From contig UQVS01000002.1 of assembly GCA_900544615.1 (NCBI GenBank), positions 95,984-159,983 of the forward strand: DNA of 64,000 nt, written 5' to 3'. The notes under the pieces are model-generated. The model was not told the DNA's origin, did not search any database, and saw only the letters and a program-made list of their open reading frames with translations. This DNA comes from an uncultured Oscillibacter sp. GTDB lineage: Bacteria > Bacillota > Clostridia > Oscillospirales > Oscillospiraceae. This document shows positions 32,758 through 41,278 of the stretch, piece after piece. Each line of letters starts with the position of its first letter. Positions within the stretch are counted from its first letter, which is position 1. A program made the translations under genes and the position numbers.

Positions 32758-33723
32758 ATGCAGTACGAAAAGGAATTTCTGCGGAAGCTGTACCGAAACC
32801 TGCTGGATATGCGGCTTTTGGAGCAGAAGATGGTAGACACCTATGCACAGGGCCGCGTCCCCGGCCACATCCACAGCGGCGTGGGACAGGAGGCCTCCTT
32901 TGTGGGCGTACTGGCCAACTATAAAGAGGGCGACTATTATAAGCGCACCCACCGTCTCACCGCCGTTCCCTACATGATGGGAACCAGTCTGGACACCTTC
33001 TTCGGAGAGCTGCTGGCCAAGACCACCGGCAACTCCGGCGGCCGGGGCGGCGCCATCCACATCGGCGAGCTGCACACCGGCGATCTGGGCTTTTCCGGCA
33101 CATTGGGCTGCGACGCCGCCGTGGGCGTTGGCGCGGCGCTGACCATCGACGCCGAGGGCCGGGACAACCTGTCCTTCGTGTTCATGGGCGACGGCACCTC
33201 CAGCCGCGGCCCCGTGTATGAGGCCATGAATCTGGCATCCGCATGGAAGCTGCCGGTTCTCTTCATCTGCCACAATAACCAGTTCGCCATCTCCACCCCT
33301 GCTTCCTATTCCATCGCCGTGGAGCATCCCGGCGCAGACCGGGCTGCCGCCTTCAATATGCCCTCCAAGGCAGTGGACGGCACGGACGTGCTGGCAGTCT
33401 ACGAGGCTGCAAAGGAGCTGGTGTCCGGGATCCGGGCAGGCAACGGCCCTGCCATTTTGGAGTGCAGGGATTACCGCTGGCGCGGCCACTTTGAGGGCGA
33501 TCAGTGCGCCTACCGGGACGCCGCCGTTACCGAGGACTGGATTGCTAACCACGACTGCGTGAAGAATTTCGAGGCCAAGCTGATGGAGCAGGGCGTCATC
33601 ACTGCCGACGAGATTTCCCAGATGCGTGCCGATTTTGACCGTGAGATGGACGAAGCCATTCTCCGGGCCGAGGCCGCGCCGGAGATGAAGCCGGAAGAGA
33701 TCTACGACAACCTGTACGTTTGA
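32758..33723 (+). CDS. TPP-dependent dehydrogenase E1 component, alpha subunit
   Basis: A 321-residue E1 alpha subunit. The thiamine diphosphate motif runs from GDGTSSRGPVYEA to NNQFAIST; HSGVGQEASFVG and RTHRLT are further family sites. With the beta subunit it decarboxylates a 2-oxoacid or cleaves acetoin and passes the acyl group to E2 lipoate. The set (alpha, beta, double-lipoyl E2, E3) fits both acetoin dehydrogenase and pyruvate dehydrogenase; length and lack of an N-terminal extension favour the acetoin type. RBS AAGGAGGAG. Confidence 0.9.
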   Translation: MQYEKEFLRKLYRNLLDMRLLEQKMVDTYAQGRVPGHIHSGVGQEASFVGVLANYKEGDYYKRTHRLTAVPYMMGTSLDTFFGELLAKTTGNSGGRGGAIHIGELHTGDLGFSGTLGCDAAVGVGAALTIDAEGRDNLSFVFMGDGTSSRGPVYEAMNLASAWKLPVLFICHNNQFAISTPASYSIAVEHPGADRAAAFNMPSKAVDGTDVLAVYEAAKELVSGIRAGNGPAILECRDYRWRGHFEGDQCAYRDAAVTEDWIANHDCVKNFEAKLMEQGVITADEISQMRADFDREMDEAILRAEAAPEMKPEEIYDNLYV

Positions 33724-33739
33724 GAAGGAGGGGAACCGT

Positions 33740-34723
33740 ATGAAAGTCACTTACGCAAACGCCATCGGCGACGCGCTGAAAGAGGAAATGCGCCGGGACG
33801 GCAAGGTTCTGATCTACGGCGAGGATATCGCCCAGTTCGGCAATATCTTCGGCATTACCCGCGGGATGCTGGAGGAATTCGGCCCCAAGCGGGTCCGCAA
33901 TACCCCCATTACGGAAACGGCCATCATCGGCAGCGCCATCGGCGCGGCGGAGACCGGCCTGCGGCCCTGTGTGGAGCTGATGTACTCTGATTTCACCATG
34001 GTGGCCTTTTCCGAAATTTTCCACTGCGTTTCCAAATGGCGCTATATGCACGGCCCGGAGTATAAGCTGCCGCTGGTAATCCGCAGTGCTTCCGGCTCCT
34101 CCAACGGCGCAGGCAGCGAACATTCCAACACCGTGGAGAGCCTGTTCATGCACGCCCCCGGCCTCACCATTATCACCCCCTCCTGCGCCTACGACGCCAA
34201 GGGCCTGCTGAAGTCCGCCATCCGCAGCGACAACCCCGTGCTGTTCTGCGAGCCAAAGCAGCTCTATCAGGTCAAGCAGGAGATCCCCGACGATATTTAC
34301 AACTCCGATTACACCATCCCCATCGGCGTGGCGGACGTAAAGCGCCCTGGCAAAGATGTGACGCTGGTGGCAGTGGGACTCATGGTTCCCCGTGCGCTGG
34401 AGGCCGCAGAAAAGCTGGCCGCCGAGGGCATTGATGTAGAGGTCATCGACCCCCGCACCATCGCTCCGCTGGATAAGGACACCATTTTCAGCTCCATCCG
34501 CAAGACCCACCGGGCCGCTGTGGTGGAGGAGAGCAACAAGACCGCCGGTATTGGCGCAGAGCTGGCCGCCATGTTCCAGGAGGAGCTGTACGACGAGCTG
34601 GACGGCCCTGTGGCCCGCATCGCGGCGCTGGATGTTCCCATGCCCTACAACATCGCCATGGAACACTACTCCATCCCCGATGTGAACCGTATCTGCGCGT
34701 CCATCCGGGCCATGATGGACTGA
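33740..34723 (+). CDS. TPP-dependent dehydrogenase E1 component, beta subunit
   Basis: A 327-residue E1 beta subunit with the usual transketolase-like pyrimidine-binding half (residues about 1-180; VLIYGEDIAQFGNIFGIT, NTPITETAIIGSAIGAA, GSEHSNTVES) and C-terminal half (about 190-327; EVIDPRTIAPLDKDTI). It forms an alpha2-beta2 heterotetramer with the upstream product. It starts 16 bases after the alpha gene with RBS AAGGAGG. Confidence 0.92.
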   Translation: MKVTYANAIGDALKEEMRRDGKVLIYGEDIAQFGNIFGITRGMLEEFGPKRVRNTPITETAIIGSAIGAAETGLRPCVELMYSDFTMVAFSEIFHCVSKWRYMHGPEYKLPLVIRSASGSSNGAGSEHSNTVESLFMHAPGLTIITPSCAYDAKGLLKSAIRSDNPVLFCEPKQLYQVKQEIPDDIYNSDYTIPIGVADVKRPGKDVTLVAVGLMVPRALEAAEKLAAEGIDVEVIDPRTIAPLDKDTIFSSIRKTHRAAVVEESNKTAGIGAELAAMFQEELYDELDGPVARIAALDVPMPYNIAMEHYSIPDVNRICASIRAMMD

Positions 34724-34744
34724 CCTTGGGAAAGGAGAATCGCA

Positions 34745-36325
34745 ATGAGTACAACGATCGTAATGCCCAAGGCGGGACTGACCATGGTGGAGGGTACCAT
34801 TTCCCGGTGGCTGGTCACTGAGGGCGCTCATGTAAAAAAGGGCGACGCCCTGATGGAATACGAAAACGAAAAGAACACCATTGAGTGTGACGCGCTGGCT
34901 GACGGCTATGTTCACATTCTGGCCCAGGAGGGCGACACCATCCCGGTGGGCGAGCCTATCGGGATTCTGGCGGAAAGCCCGGAGGAGCTGGCCGCCCTGT
35001 CCGGGGCTGCTGCCGCTCCCGCGAAAGCCCCTGCCGCCCCTGCGGCCCCCGCTCCGGCGGCCGCGTCTGCTGAAGGCGTGGTGGAGATCCCCATGCCCCG
35101 GGCAGGCTTGACCATGGTGGAGGGCACCATCGCCCAGTGGAAAGTCAGCGAGGGCGCTGAGGTTGCCAAGGGCGACGTGGTGATGGAGTTTGAGAATGAG
35201 AAAAACACCATCGACTACGAGATCGTCCACGGCGGCTTCCTGCATCAGGTGGTCAGCGAGGGCGACACCGTGAAGGTGGGTGAGCCCATCGCCTATGTGG
35301 CGGAGACCAAGGCGGCATACGATGCTCTGGTTTCCGGTGGCGCACCTGCCCCCGCCGTGGAAAAGGGCTGTATCCGGGAATGCCCCACCTGCGTCCACAC
35401 CGCCGCCCCCGCAGCGGCAGCGCCTGCTGTCAGCTCCGCCGTCCGTACAGACGGCCATATCCGCGCCTCCGGCCTTGCCAAAAAGATGGCCAAGGAGGCG
35501 GGCATTGACATCCGGGCCGTCAGCCCCAGCGGCGGAGACGGCACCCGCATCATCGCGCGGGATATCACCGCCTATCTGGAAGCCCGGAAGAACGCCCCCG
35601 CGCCGGCTGCCGCCGCTTCCGCCGGACTTGAGGACGAGATCACCGAGATCCCCTGGGTGGGCGTAAAGAAGACCATCGCCCGCAACATGATGAACTCCCT
35701 CCAGACCATGGCCCAGAACACCTGCACCCTGGAGGTGGACTGCACCGACCTGCTGACTCTGCGGGAAAAGTACGTGGCAGATCAGGAAATGCTGGGCTGC
35801 AAGATCACTGTCAACGACCTGCTGTGCAAGATGCTGGGCAAGGTGGTGGCAAAGCACCCCCTGGCCAACGCCACCTTCGACGGCAAGACCCTCTATACCC
35901 ACAAGCACGTCCACCTTTCCGTGGCCGTGGCCACCGAGGACGGCCTGATGGTACCCGTGGTCCGCAACATCGATACCCTGTCCCTCACGGAGATCAACGC
36001 GAAGATCAAGGACCTGGCCCAGCGGGCCAAGGAGAAAAAACTGGACGGCAGCGAGATGACCGGCGGCACCTTCTCCATCACCAACGTGGGTATGTTCCCC
36101 ATCGATTACGGCACCCCCGTCATTAACCCGCCCCAGACCTGCATCTGCGGCTTCGGCCGTCCCAAGCTGAAGCCCGCCATCCTGCCGGACGGCACGGTGG
36201 GCGCCCGCATGATGATGAACGTGTTCCTGACCTTCGATCATCAGGTCATTGACGGGCTGGAATGCGGCCGCATCTTCAAGGATCTGGAATATTACATTCT
36301 CCATCCTGAGATGATTCTGGCCTGA
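34745..36325 (+). CDS. Dihydrolipoamide acyltransferase E2 with two lipoyl domains
   Basis: A 526-residue E2. Two lipoyl domains (residues about 2-78 and 115-192), each with the lipoyl Lys in ENEKNTI; an Ala/Pro linker; a peripheral-subunit-binding domain (about 238-275; RASGLAKKMAKEAGIDIRAV); and a catalytic domain (about 300-526) with FDHQVIDG, the His/Asp pair. Odd: the linker after the second lipoyl domain contains C-x3-C-x2-C (GCIRECPTCVH, about residue 218), not a usual E2 feature. No lipoate ligase is in the window. Confidence 0.92.
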   Translation: MSTTIVMPKAGLTMVEGTISRWLVTEGAHVKKGDALMEYENEKNTIECDALADGYVHILAQEGDTIPVGEPIGILAESPEELAALSGAAAAPAKAPAAPAAPAPAAASAEGVVEIPMPRAGLTMVEGTIAQWKVSEGAEVAKGDVVMEFENEKNTIDYEIVHGGFLHQVVSEGDTVKVGEPIAYVAETKAAYDALVSGGAPAPAVEKGCIRECPTCVHTAAPAAAAPAVSSAVRTDGHIRASGLAKKMAKEAGIDIRAVSPSGGDGTRIIARDITAYLEARKNAPAPAAAASAGLEDEITEIPWVGVKKTIARNMMNSLQTMAQNTCTLEVDCTDLLTLREKYVADQEMLGCKITVNDLLCKMLGKVVAKHPLANATFDGKTLYTHKHVHLSVAVATEDGLMVPVVRNIDTLSLTEINAKIKDLAQRAKEKKLDGSEMTGGTFSITNVGMFPIDYGTPVINPPQTCICGFGRPKLKPAILPDGTVGARMMMNVFLTFDHQVIDGLECGRIFKDLEYYILHPEMILA

Positions 36326-36339
36326 GAGGAGAAACGAGT

Positions 36340-37737
36340 ATGCAAATCATTGTCATCGGCGGCGGCCCCGGCGGTTACGTAGCCGCCATCCGGGCGGCCC
36401 AGCTGGGCGCGAAAGTCACCCTGATTGAAAAAGAGCATCTGGGCGGCACCTGCCTGAATATCGGCTGCATCCCCACCAAGTGCCTGCTCCACAGCGCCGA
36501 GCTGGTGGAGGACATCAGGAATCAGGGCAAGGACATCGGCGTGAAGGTCACCGGGGTCGAGGTGGACTTCCCCCAGGTCATTGCCCATAAGAACGACATT
36601 TCCAAAAAGCTCACCGGCGGTGTCAGAAGCCTGCTGAAGATGAATAAAGTCGCCGTTATCGACGGCGAGGCCGCGTTCACCGGCCCCAAAAAGCTGTCTG
36701 TGAAGAAGGCGGACGGCTCCCGCGAGGAGATGACGGCGGACGCCATCATCATCTCCACCGGCTCCGTCAACTCCACGCCGCCCATCCCCGGCCTGAAGGA
36801 GAATCCCAACTGCATCGACTCCACCGGAGCACTGTCTCTGGAGGCCCTGCCCAAGAGCATGGTGGTCATCGGCGGCGGCGTTATTGGCCTGGAGCTGGCC
36901 TGCGCTTATGCGGCTTTCGGTACGAAGATCACCGTGGTGGAGGCCATGGATCACATGCTGCCCATGCTGGACGGCGATTTGACCAAGATCGGCGTTGCCC
37001 ACATGAAGAAGATGGGCATGGAGTTCCATCTGGAATGTCCCGTGCAGGCCGTGGAGGAATCCCCGGTGGGGGCAAAGGTGGTCTGCAAGACCAAGGCCGG
37101 CGAGACTGTCAGCTTCGAGGCGGAGAAGGTGCTGGTTGCTATTGGCCGCAAAGCCAATACCGCCAGCCTGAACCTGGACGCCGCCGGACTGAAGAACGAT
37201 AAGGGCCGCATCCTCGTCAACGGCAAGATGGAGACGAACGTCCCCGGCGTGTATGCCATCGGCGACTGCGTAAAGGGCTATGCCCAGCTGGCTCACACCG
37301 CTTCTGCCATGGGTGAAGTGGCGGCGGAGAACATCTGCGGTCATGAGGCCCACTATGATGAATCCACCAACCCCACCTGCGTCTACATCGAGCCGGAGGC
37401 TGCCTCCGTGGGCCTCACGGAAGAGCAGTGCAAGGCCAGGGGTATCGAGTACAAGGTGGGCAAGTTCCCCATGAGCGCCAACGGCAAGGCTTTGATCCTC
37501 AACGGCGGTGAGGGCCTTGTGAAGATCATCGCCGGGAAAAAGTATGGCGAGATCCTCGGTATGCACATCATTGGCCCCCGCGCCACTGATTTGATTTCCG
37601 AGGGCGCTTTGGCCATCGGCTGCGAGTGTACGCTGGATGAGATCATCAACACCATCCATTCCCATCCCACGGTGACGGAGACCATCCGGGAAGCCGCCCT
37701 CCACGCGGAAAAGCGCGCCATCCACACCAAAAACTGA
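36340..37737 (+). CDS. lpdA: Dihydrolipoamide dehydrogenase E3
   Basis: A 465-residue FAD disulfide oxidoreductase that re-oxidises E2 dihydrolipoamide with NAD. FAD motif IIVIGGGPGGYVAAIRAAQ, redox pair in GGTCLNIGCIPTK, NAD motif VVIGGGVIGLELA, FAD motif VYAIGDC, and the C-terminal catalytic HSHPTVTE. No N-terminal lipoyl domain, unlike some clostridial E3 proteins. Last gene of the operon, 14 bases after E2, before the terminator at 37750-37787. Confidence 0.94.
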   Translation: MQIIVIGGGPGGYVAAIRAAQLGAKVTLIEKEHLGGTCLNIGCIPTKCLLHSAELVEDIRNQGKDIGVKVTGVEVDFPQVIAHKNDISKKLTGGVRSLLKMNKVAVIDGEAAFTGPKKLSVKKADGSREEMTADAIIISTGSVNSTPPIPGLKENPNCIDSTGALSLEALPKSMVVIGGGVIGLELACAYAAFGTKITVVEAMDHMLPMLDGDLTKIGVAHMKKMGMEFHLECPVQAVEESPVGAKVVCKTKAGETVSFEAEKVLVAIGRKANTASLNLDAAGLKNDKGRILVNGKMETNVPGVYAIGDCVKGYAQLAHTASAMGEVAAENICGHEAHYDESTNPTCVYIEPEAASVGLTEEQCKARGIEYKVGKFPMSANGKALILNGGEGLVKIIAGKKYGEILGMHIIGPRATDLISEGALAIGCECTLDEIINTIHSHPTVTETIREAALHAEKRAIHTKN

Positions 37738-37749
37738 CTCCTATCCTTT

Positions 37750-37787
37750 CCCCTCGGATGCTGCCCTCTCGGCATCCGGGGGATTTT
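37750..37787 (+). terminator. Terminator of the dehydrogenase operon
   Basis: CCCC-T-CGGATGC (37750-37761) pairs with GCATCCG-GGGG (37772-37782), then ATTTT. Confidence 0.8.
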
Positions 37788-37980
37788 CTGTGCGTTTCAC
37801 ACATTCCTATGCAAATTTTCATGCAATACACCTCGCTTTGCCTGTCCTTCGCAGGCCAGATCTTGCAGATATCCCCTGCAAATTCCCTGTGTTAAAGAAT
37901 TGTTAAAAAATTCTTCATACATTTTGAAATGATTTGGCTATAATCTGTGTTCGTATCTGATGATCCGGAGGAATTTTTTC

Positions 37981-38685
37981 ATGCGAAACTACATGACCGA
38001 CAGCGCATTCCGGCTGAGCGATTTGCGTTTGTACAACCTGCGGCTGCTCTGCTTCTGGCCCATCTTCTTTCTGGTGTTTACATATGCGGAAAAGTTTTTC
38101 CCCGCAGCCCACTATTTCTCCATGCACTGCCGTCTGGACGACCTGATCCCCTTTTGCGAATGGTTCGTCATTCCCTATGTGATCTGGTTTCCCTTTGTAG
38201 GCAGCATGGTGTTCTACACTCTGCTCCGGGACGCCGCGGCTTTCCGCCGTCTGATGCGCTTTATCATTCTCACCTATTCCGCCGCTCTGTTGGTTTTCTT
38301 CCTTTTCCCCACCTGCCAGTATCTGCGGCCGGCGCTCCTTTTCCGCGGCAACCCGCTGGTTCGGTTGGTCGCGTCCATTTACGCCAACGACACCAACACC
38401 AATGTCTGCCCGTCCATCCACGTTATCGGCTCTCTCGCCGTCTGGTTTGCCGCCCGCGACACTGGGAAACTCCCCGCCATCCTGCGAAAAGGCGTCATTC
38501 CCATTATGGCCGTCCTGATCAGCATTTCTACGGTCTTTTTGAAGCAGCACTCCGTGCTGGACATCATTGCCGCTCTGCTGGTCTGCGCTGCTGCCTACCC
38601 AGTGGTGTACCGCAGCGTTCCAGCCCGCCATCCCGTCTCCCTGCGTATCCGCGCCTTGTCCAGCAGGAAGTATCCGCAGCTGTGA
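37981..38685 (+). CDS. PAP2-superfamily membrane phosphatase
   Basis: A 234-residue membrane protein with about six helices. PAP2 motifs are visible: NVCPSIHVIGSL (the Ser-x-His of motif 2, about residue 145) and KQHSVLDI (the His-x3-Asp of motif 3, about residue 188). The form resembles the inositol-phosphorylceramide-synthase-like branch. Acts on lipid phosphates at the membrane; substrate unknown. RBS CGGAGGAA. A -10 box TATAAT is at 37939-37944 with a weak -35. Stands alone. Confidence 0.8.
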   Translation: MRNYMTDSAFRLSDLRLYNLRLLCFWPIFFLVFTYAEKFFPAAHYFSMHCRLDDLIPFCEWFVIPYVIWFPFVGSMVFYTLLRDAAAFRRLMRFIILTYSAALLVFFLFPTCQYLRPALLFRGNPLVRLVASIYANDTNTNVCPSIHVIGSLAVWFAARDTGKLPAILRKGVIPIMAVLISISTVFLKQHSVLDIIAALLVCAAAYPVVYRSVPARHPVSLRIRALSSRKYPQL

Positions 38686-38785
38686 TTCCCGCATTTTTCT
38701 TTCCCATAAAAGGCCGCGCTGGCTGCACATCCATGCAACGTATTCAAAGAGCGGAGGCCCTCTCATGCGGTCTCCGCTTTTACCG

Positions 38786-38814
38786 TTGACACCCGCTTTG
38801 AAATGAGCTAAAAT
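38786..38814 (+). promoter_or_regulatory. tRNA-Arg promoter
   Basis: TTGACA (38786-38791), 17 bp spacer, TAAAAT (38809-38814). It served the intact host tRNA-Arg and now reads through the split 5' half into the element's own tRNA-Arg. Confidence 0.8.
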
Positions 38815-38889
38815 GATGATTAGCCTTTTTAGGGGGGCGCTAAGCAGCCCTTCCGTAACCCGCCGCCATATGAATCCATTTTTGTATAT

Positions 38890-38931
38890 GCCCCCGTAGC
38901 TCAGTTGGATAGAGCGGTCGCCTCCTAAGCG
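38890..38931 (+). pseudogene. tRNA-Arg(CCU), 5' half, cut by the element
   Basis: Acceptor strand GCCCCCG, D arm TAGCTCAGTTGGATAGAGC, anticodon stem and loop up to CCTCCTAAGCG are those of a tRNA-Arg(CCU); then sequence diverges. The matching 3' half is at 47829-47875. Joined at the shared 12 bases the two halves give a complete 77-base tRNA with all stems paired. Confidence 0.93.
38920..38931 (+). repeat. attL core
   Basis: GCCTCCTAAGCG, covering the anticodon loop and the start of the 3' anticodon stem of tRNA-Arg; repeated at 47829-47840. Confidence 0.9.
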
Positions 38932-38971
38932 GTTGTTCAATCCTCACTATTTACAATTTCATTTGATATAC

Positions 38972-39048
38972 GCGCCAATAGCTCAGTTGGATAGAGCGTC
39001 CCCCTCCTAAGGGGAAGGCCGGGGGTTCGAATCCCTTTTGGCGCGCCA
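38972..39048 (+). tRNA. tRNA-Arg (anticodon CCU) carried by the element
   Basis: A complete 77-base tRNA: acceptor GCGCCAA pairs perfectly with TTGGCGC, D arm TAGCTCAGTTGGATAGAGC, anticodon stem TCCCC/GGGGA with loop CTCCTAA (CCT), T loop TTCGAAT, discriminator G and encoded CCA. It lies 40 bases inside the left end of the element and has the same anticodon as the host tRNA it splits. Its anticodon stem differs from the att core. No own promoter is obvious; the host promoter at 38786 can read into it. Confidence 0.93.
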
Positions 39049-39057
39049 GATAATAAC

Positions 39058-39096
39058 GCCGAAAGCCTTTGTTTTCAAGGGTTTTCGGCTTTTTTA
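39058..39096 (+). terminator. tRNA-Arg terminator
   Basis: GCCGAAAGCCTTTG (39058-39071) pairs, with two mismatches, to CAAGGGTTTTCGGC (39076-39089), then seven T residues. The remaining stretch to the integrase stop (39097-39281) shows no gene; it has an ATTATAC box near 39198. Confidence 0.85.
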
Positions 39097-39281
39097 TTGA
39101 GCAGTAAAAGAAAAAATAATCAAGCTTCGCTTGGAGAGGATGTTCTCTTTTATTGCTGCAAGGGAATCATGGTTCGGGTGTTTCGTATCGCTTATATTAT
39201 ACAGTAAATTCAGTGGTTTTGTACAGTAGCTAAATATTTAGGTGATTAACGGCGTTAAATAGGGTTGGTGTCGAATGAACT

Positions 39282-40793
39282 TTATTTGCCCGAATTGTTC
39301 TTCTCGTACATAGCAATGGCAAACTCAAGCATCTGTTTTCCGGCTGAATCAGAAGCCACTTCCTCAAGCTTTTTTGCAAAATCTTCATCTGCCAGAGAGA
39401 TTGTCACTTTAGATTCAGAATCCGATTTGCCAGAGCGACTAAGGAACTTTCCAATCGCTTTCGCTGTATCAATTCTTACGCTGTCCTCCGGTGTTTCGTA
39501 ATAGTCCTGTATCGTACTTAACTGACGATGGGCGGTATCCTTAGCCAAGCTCACATAGTCATGCCTGTTATAATCAAGTTTTTTTGTGATTGAGAAATGC
39601 CTTAGGCTATACAGGTCTACTTTTGGAAGTCCTAAAGGCTCATAGAGTGAACGGAACATATCATCGGCGTATTGTGAACTGATATGCGTACCATCCTCGT
39701 GAGCAAATATCAAATCATCATCAATGTAGCTGTCTCCTGCAAGCTGCTTATGCTGATTCTGAACAAGCCTGTAATCACGGAGCATGAAAATGACTTCCGG
39801 CGCTATATAGATTCTGTCCGTCTTTGCTTCGATTTCCTTTTCCGTCTTGGTAACATGGAAAACTGCTCGTCTCTTTGCATCCGGTCGGGTGCTGCGAACT
39901 TGGTCGAATACTTTGAGAATCCCCCGACCATTTGTTTCTTTAATAAATTTCTCAGTGCGGTAAGTCAACTCCTTGTAGTTACGAATATAAGACGGTTCAT
40001 GCTTGTCCTCGTTATCGTATAAATCAGACCATGTTAAGGCAAGACATTCTCCAATACGGCTGCTCAGTGCCACCATAAGGCTGATTAGAAGCTTGAGCTG
40101 TGGATCGGAACAGTTATCATACGCAAAATTAAACTGTTCTTCTGTCCACACCTCACGCCTGCTTGACTTCGGTTGCTTTACAGTCACACCCAACATGGGG
40201 TTTTCTGTGATAAGCTCCAATTCGTCCGTAGCGTACTTAAATGCTCGGCTGATGATTTTCTTGCAATCATAAACAGTACGCTGTGATACCCTTGCCCCAT
40301 TTGCCTTATGATTCCCGTTGGCTTGCGGTAATTGAAGCATATCCTTGAAGCCCTGTCTCATATCGACACGGGTTATTTTCCATATAGGGAATGAACCAAA
40401 CACGGGAACAATGTAATTACGAATCTTACCGATATTCGCTCTGTAAGTGCCCTCGTCCCATCCATATCTGTCTCCGATGGTATGCAGATACTTAGTATGC
40501 TCGGCATAGGCATACAAGAGCTGTTCAACGGTCTCTATCTCCGTTTTATCAACTTTGGAAGCCACCGTTGTGCCCTTGGCAGCCTTATGTTCCTTTTCAC
40601 GGAGCAGAAGATAGGATACGAACTGGTTTTTCGCACGTTCGTTATTCACTGTTTCGGTGGTCTGGTGTTCCTTACCCTCGGAATCAAGATACCCGTAGCG
40701 GATGCGCCAGTTGTCATTGGTAGCGTTAATTTTGGTTGGCTCGCTATGCCACAAATATTCAGCTATGTCTTTCTTCTTAGGTTTTCTGCCCAT
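39282..40793 (-). CDS. int: Tyrosine-type site-specific integrase of element 1
   Basis: A 503-residue tyrosine recombinase. An arm-binding N-terminal part and SAM-like core-binding domain (about residues 100-190) are followed by the catalytic domain: first Arg in SSRIGECLALTWSD, LYSLRHFSITKKL with the second Arg, AKDTAHRQLS, and the nucleophile Tyr in IQDYYETPE. The C-terminal tail after the Tyr is long (about 60 residues). It lies beside attL, as expected for the enzyme that inserted the element into tRNA-Arg. Confidence 0.93.
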   Translation of the reverse strand: MGRKPKKKDIAEYLWHSEPTKINATNDNWRIRYGYLDSEGKEHQTTETVNNERAKNQFVSYLLLREKEHKAAKGTTVASKVDKTEIETVEQLLYAYAEHTKYLHTIGDRYGWDEGTYRANIGKIRNYIVPVFGSFPIWKITRVDMRQGFKDMLQLPQANGNHKANGARVSQRTVYDCKKIISRAFKYATDELELITENPMLGVTVKQPKSSRREVWTEEQFNFAYDNCSDPQLKLLISLMVALSSRIGECLALTWSDLYDNEDKHEPSYIRNYKELTYRTEKFIKETNGRGILKVFDQVRSTRPDAKRRAVFHVTKTEKEIEAKTDRIYIAPEVIFMLRDYRLVQNQHKQLAGDSYIDDDLIFAHEDGTHISSQYADDMFRSLYEPLGLPKVDLYSLRHFSITKKLDYNRHDYVSLAKDTAHRQLSTIQDYYETPEDSVRIDTAKAIGKFLSRSGKSDSESKVTISLADEDFAKKLEEVASDSAGKQMLEFAIAMYEKNNSGK

Positions 40794-40801
40794 ACCAGAC
40801 G

Positions 40802-41014
40802 TTAGAACTCGTTTGGATGATTGTTATACCAATCTTCAAAACTGTTCTTGTCGATACGAAGATATTTTCCCACCATGAATACACGAAAATCATTGTTTTT
40901 CTGATGCTTTTTGATAAAGTTGCGGACACTTTCCTCTCCGACACCATAGATGTTCATAATGTCCTGCACAGAGTAGTTGCGACACTCCATGATAGACGGG
41001 GTTACTCCTGCCAT
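40802..41014 (-). CDS. xis: Excisionase-like DNA-binding protein
   Basis: A 70-residue protein with a MerR/Xis-type helix-turn-helix (YSVQDIMNIYGVGEESVRNF) and wing (VFMVGKYLRIDKNSFEDW). Such small proteins next to an integrase steer it toward excision. The ATG after AAAGGAGATGAATACT is preferred; an ATG three codons earlier is too close to the ribosome site. It ends 8 bases before the integrase start. Confidence 0.82.
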   Translation of the reverse strand: MAGVTPSIMECRNYSVQDIMNIYGVGEESVRNFIKKHQKNNDFRVFMVGKYLRIDKNSFEDWYNNHPNEF

Positions 41015-41056
41015 AGTATTCATCTCCTTTATATTATCACTGGTTAGACACGGTTG

Positions 41057-41083
41057 TGTGGCATTATTCTTTTTTATGCCACA
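41057..41083. repeat. Inverted repeat upstream of the excisionase
   Basis: TGTGGCAT (41057-41064) and ATGCCACA (41076-41083), with a further TGTGGC near 41133. Candidate binding site for a regulator or for Xis. Confidence 0.5.
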
Positions 41084-41233
41084 ACGGAATTATAGCACAG
41101 TAGCTTTACCGACGTCAAGCGTTTTGACACGATTATGTGGCTTGCGGTTTTTTAACGTGGCAATTTTTGCGTGATTACCCCGTTTGCGATAGATTACCAT
41201 TGCTTTCTTCCTAAAAGGATGTTATTATTTGAA

Positions 41234-41255
41234 GTGTTATGGTGTATCGTAACAC
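41234..41255. promoter_or_regulatory. Putative operator of the XRE regulator
   Basis: GTGTTA (41234-41239) and TAACAC (41250-41255), an inverted repeat 24 bases ahead of the XRE gene. Confidence 0.5.
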
Positions 41256-41278
41256 CAATACAGCTTGGAGGGAAATAA

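Noticed and set aside
38890..38931. Functional tRNA
   Set aside because: Only the 5' half is present; sequence after the anticodon loop cannot close the stem or the acceptor.
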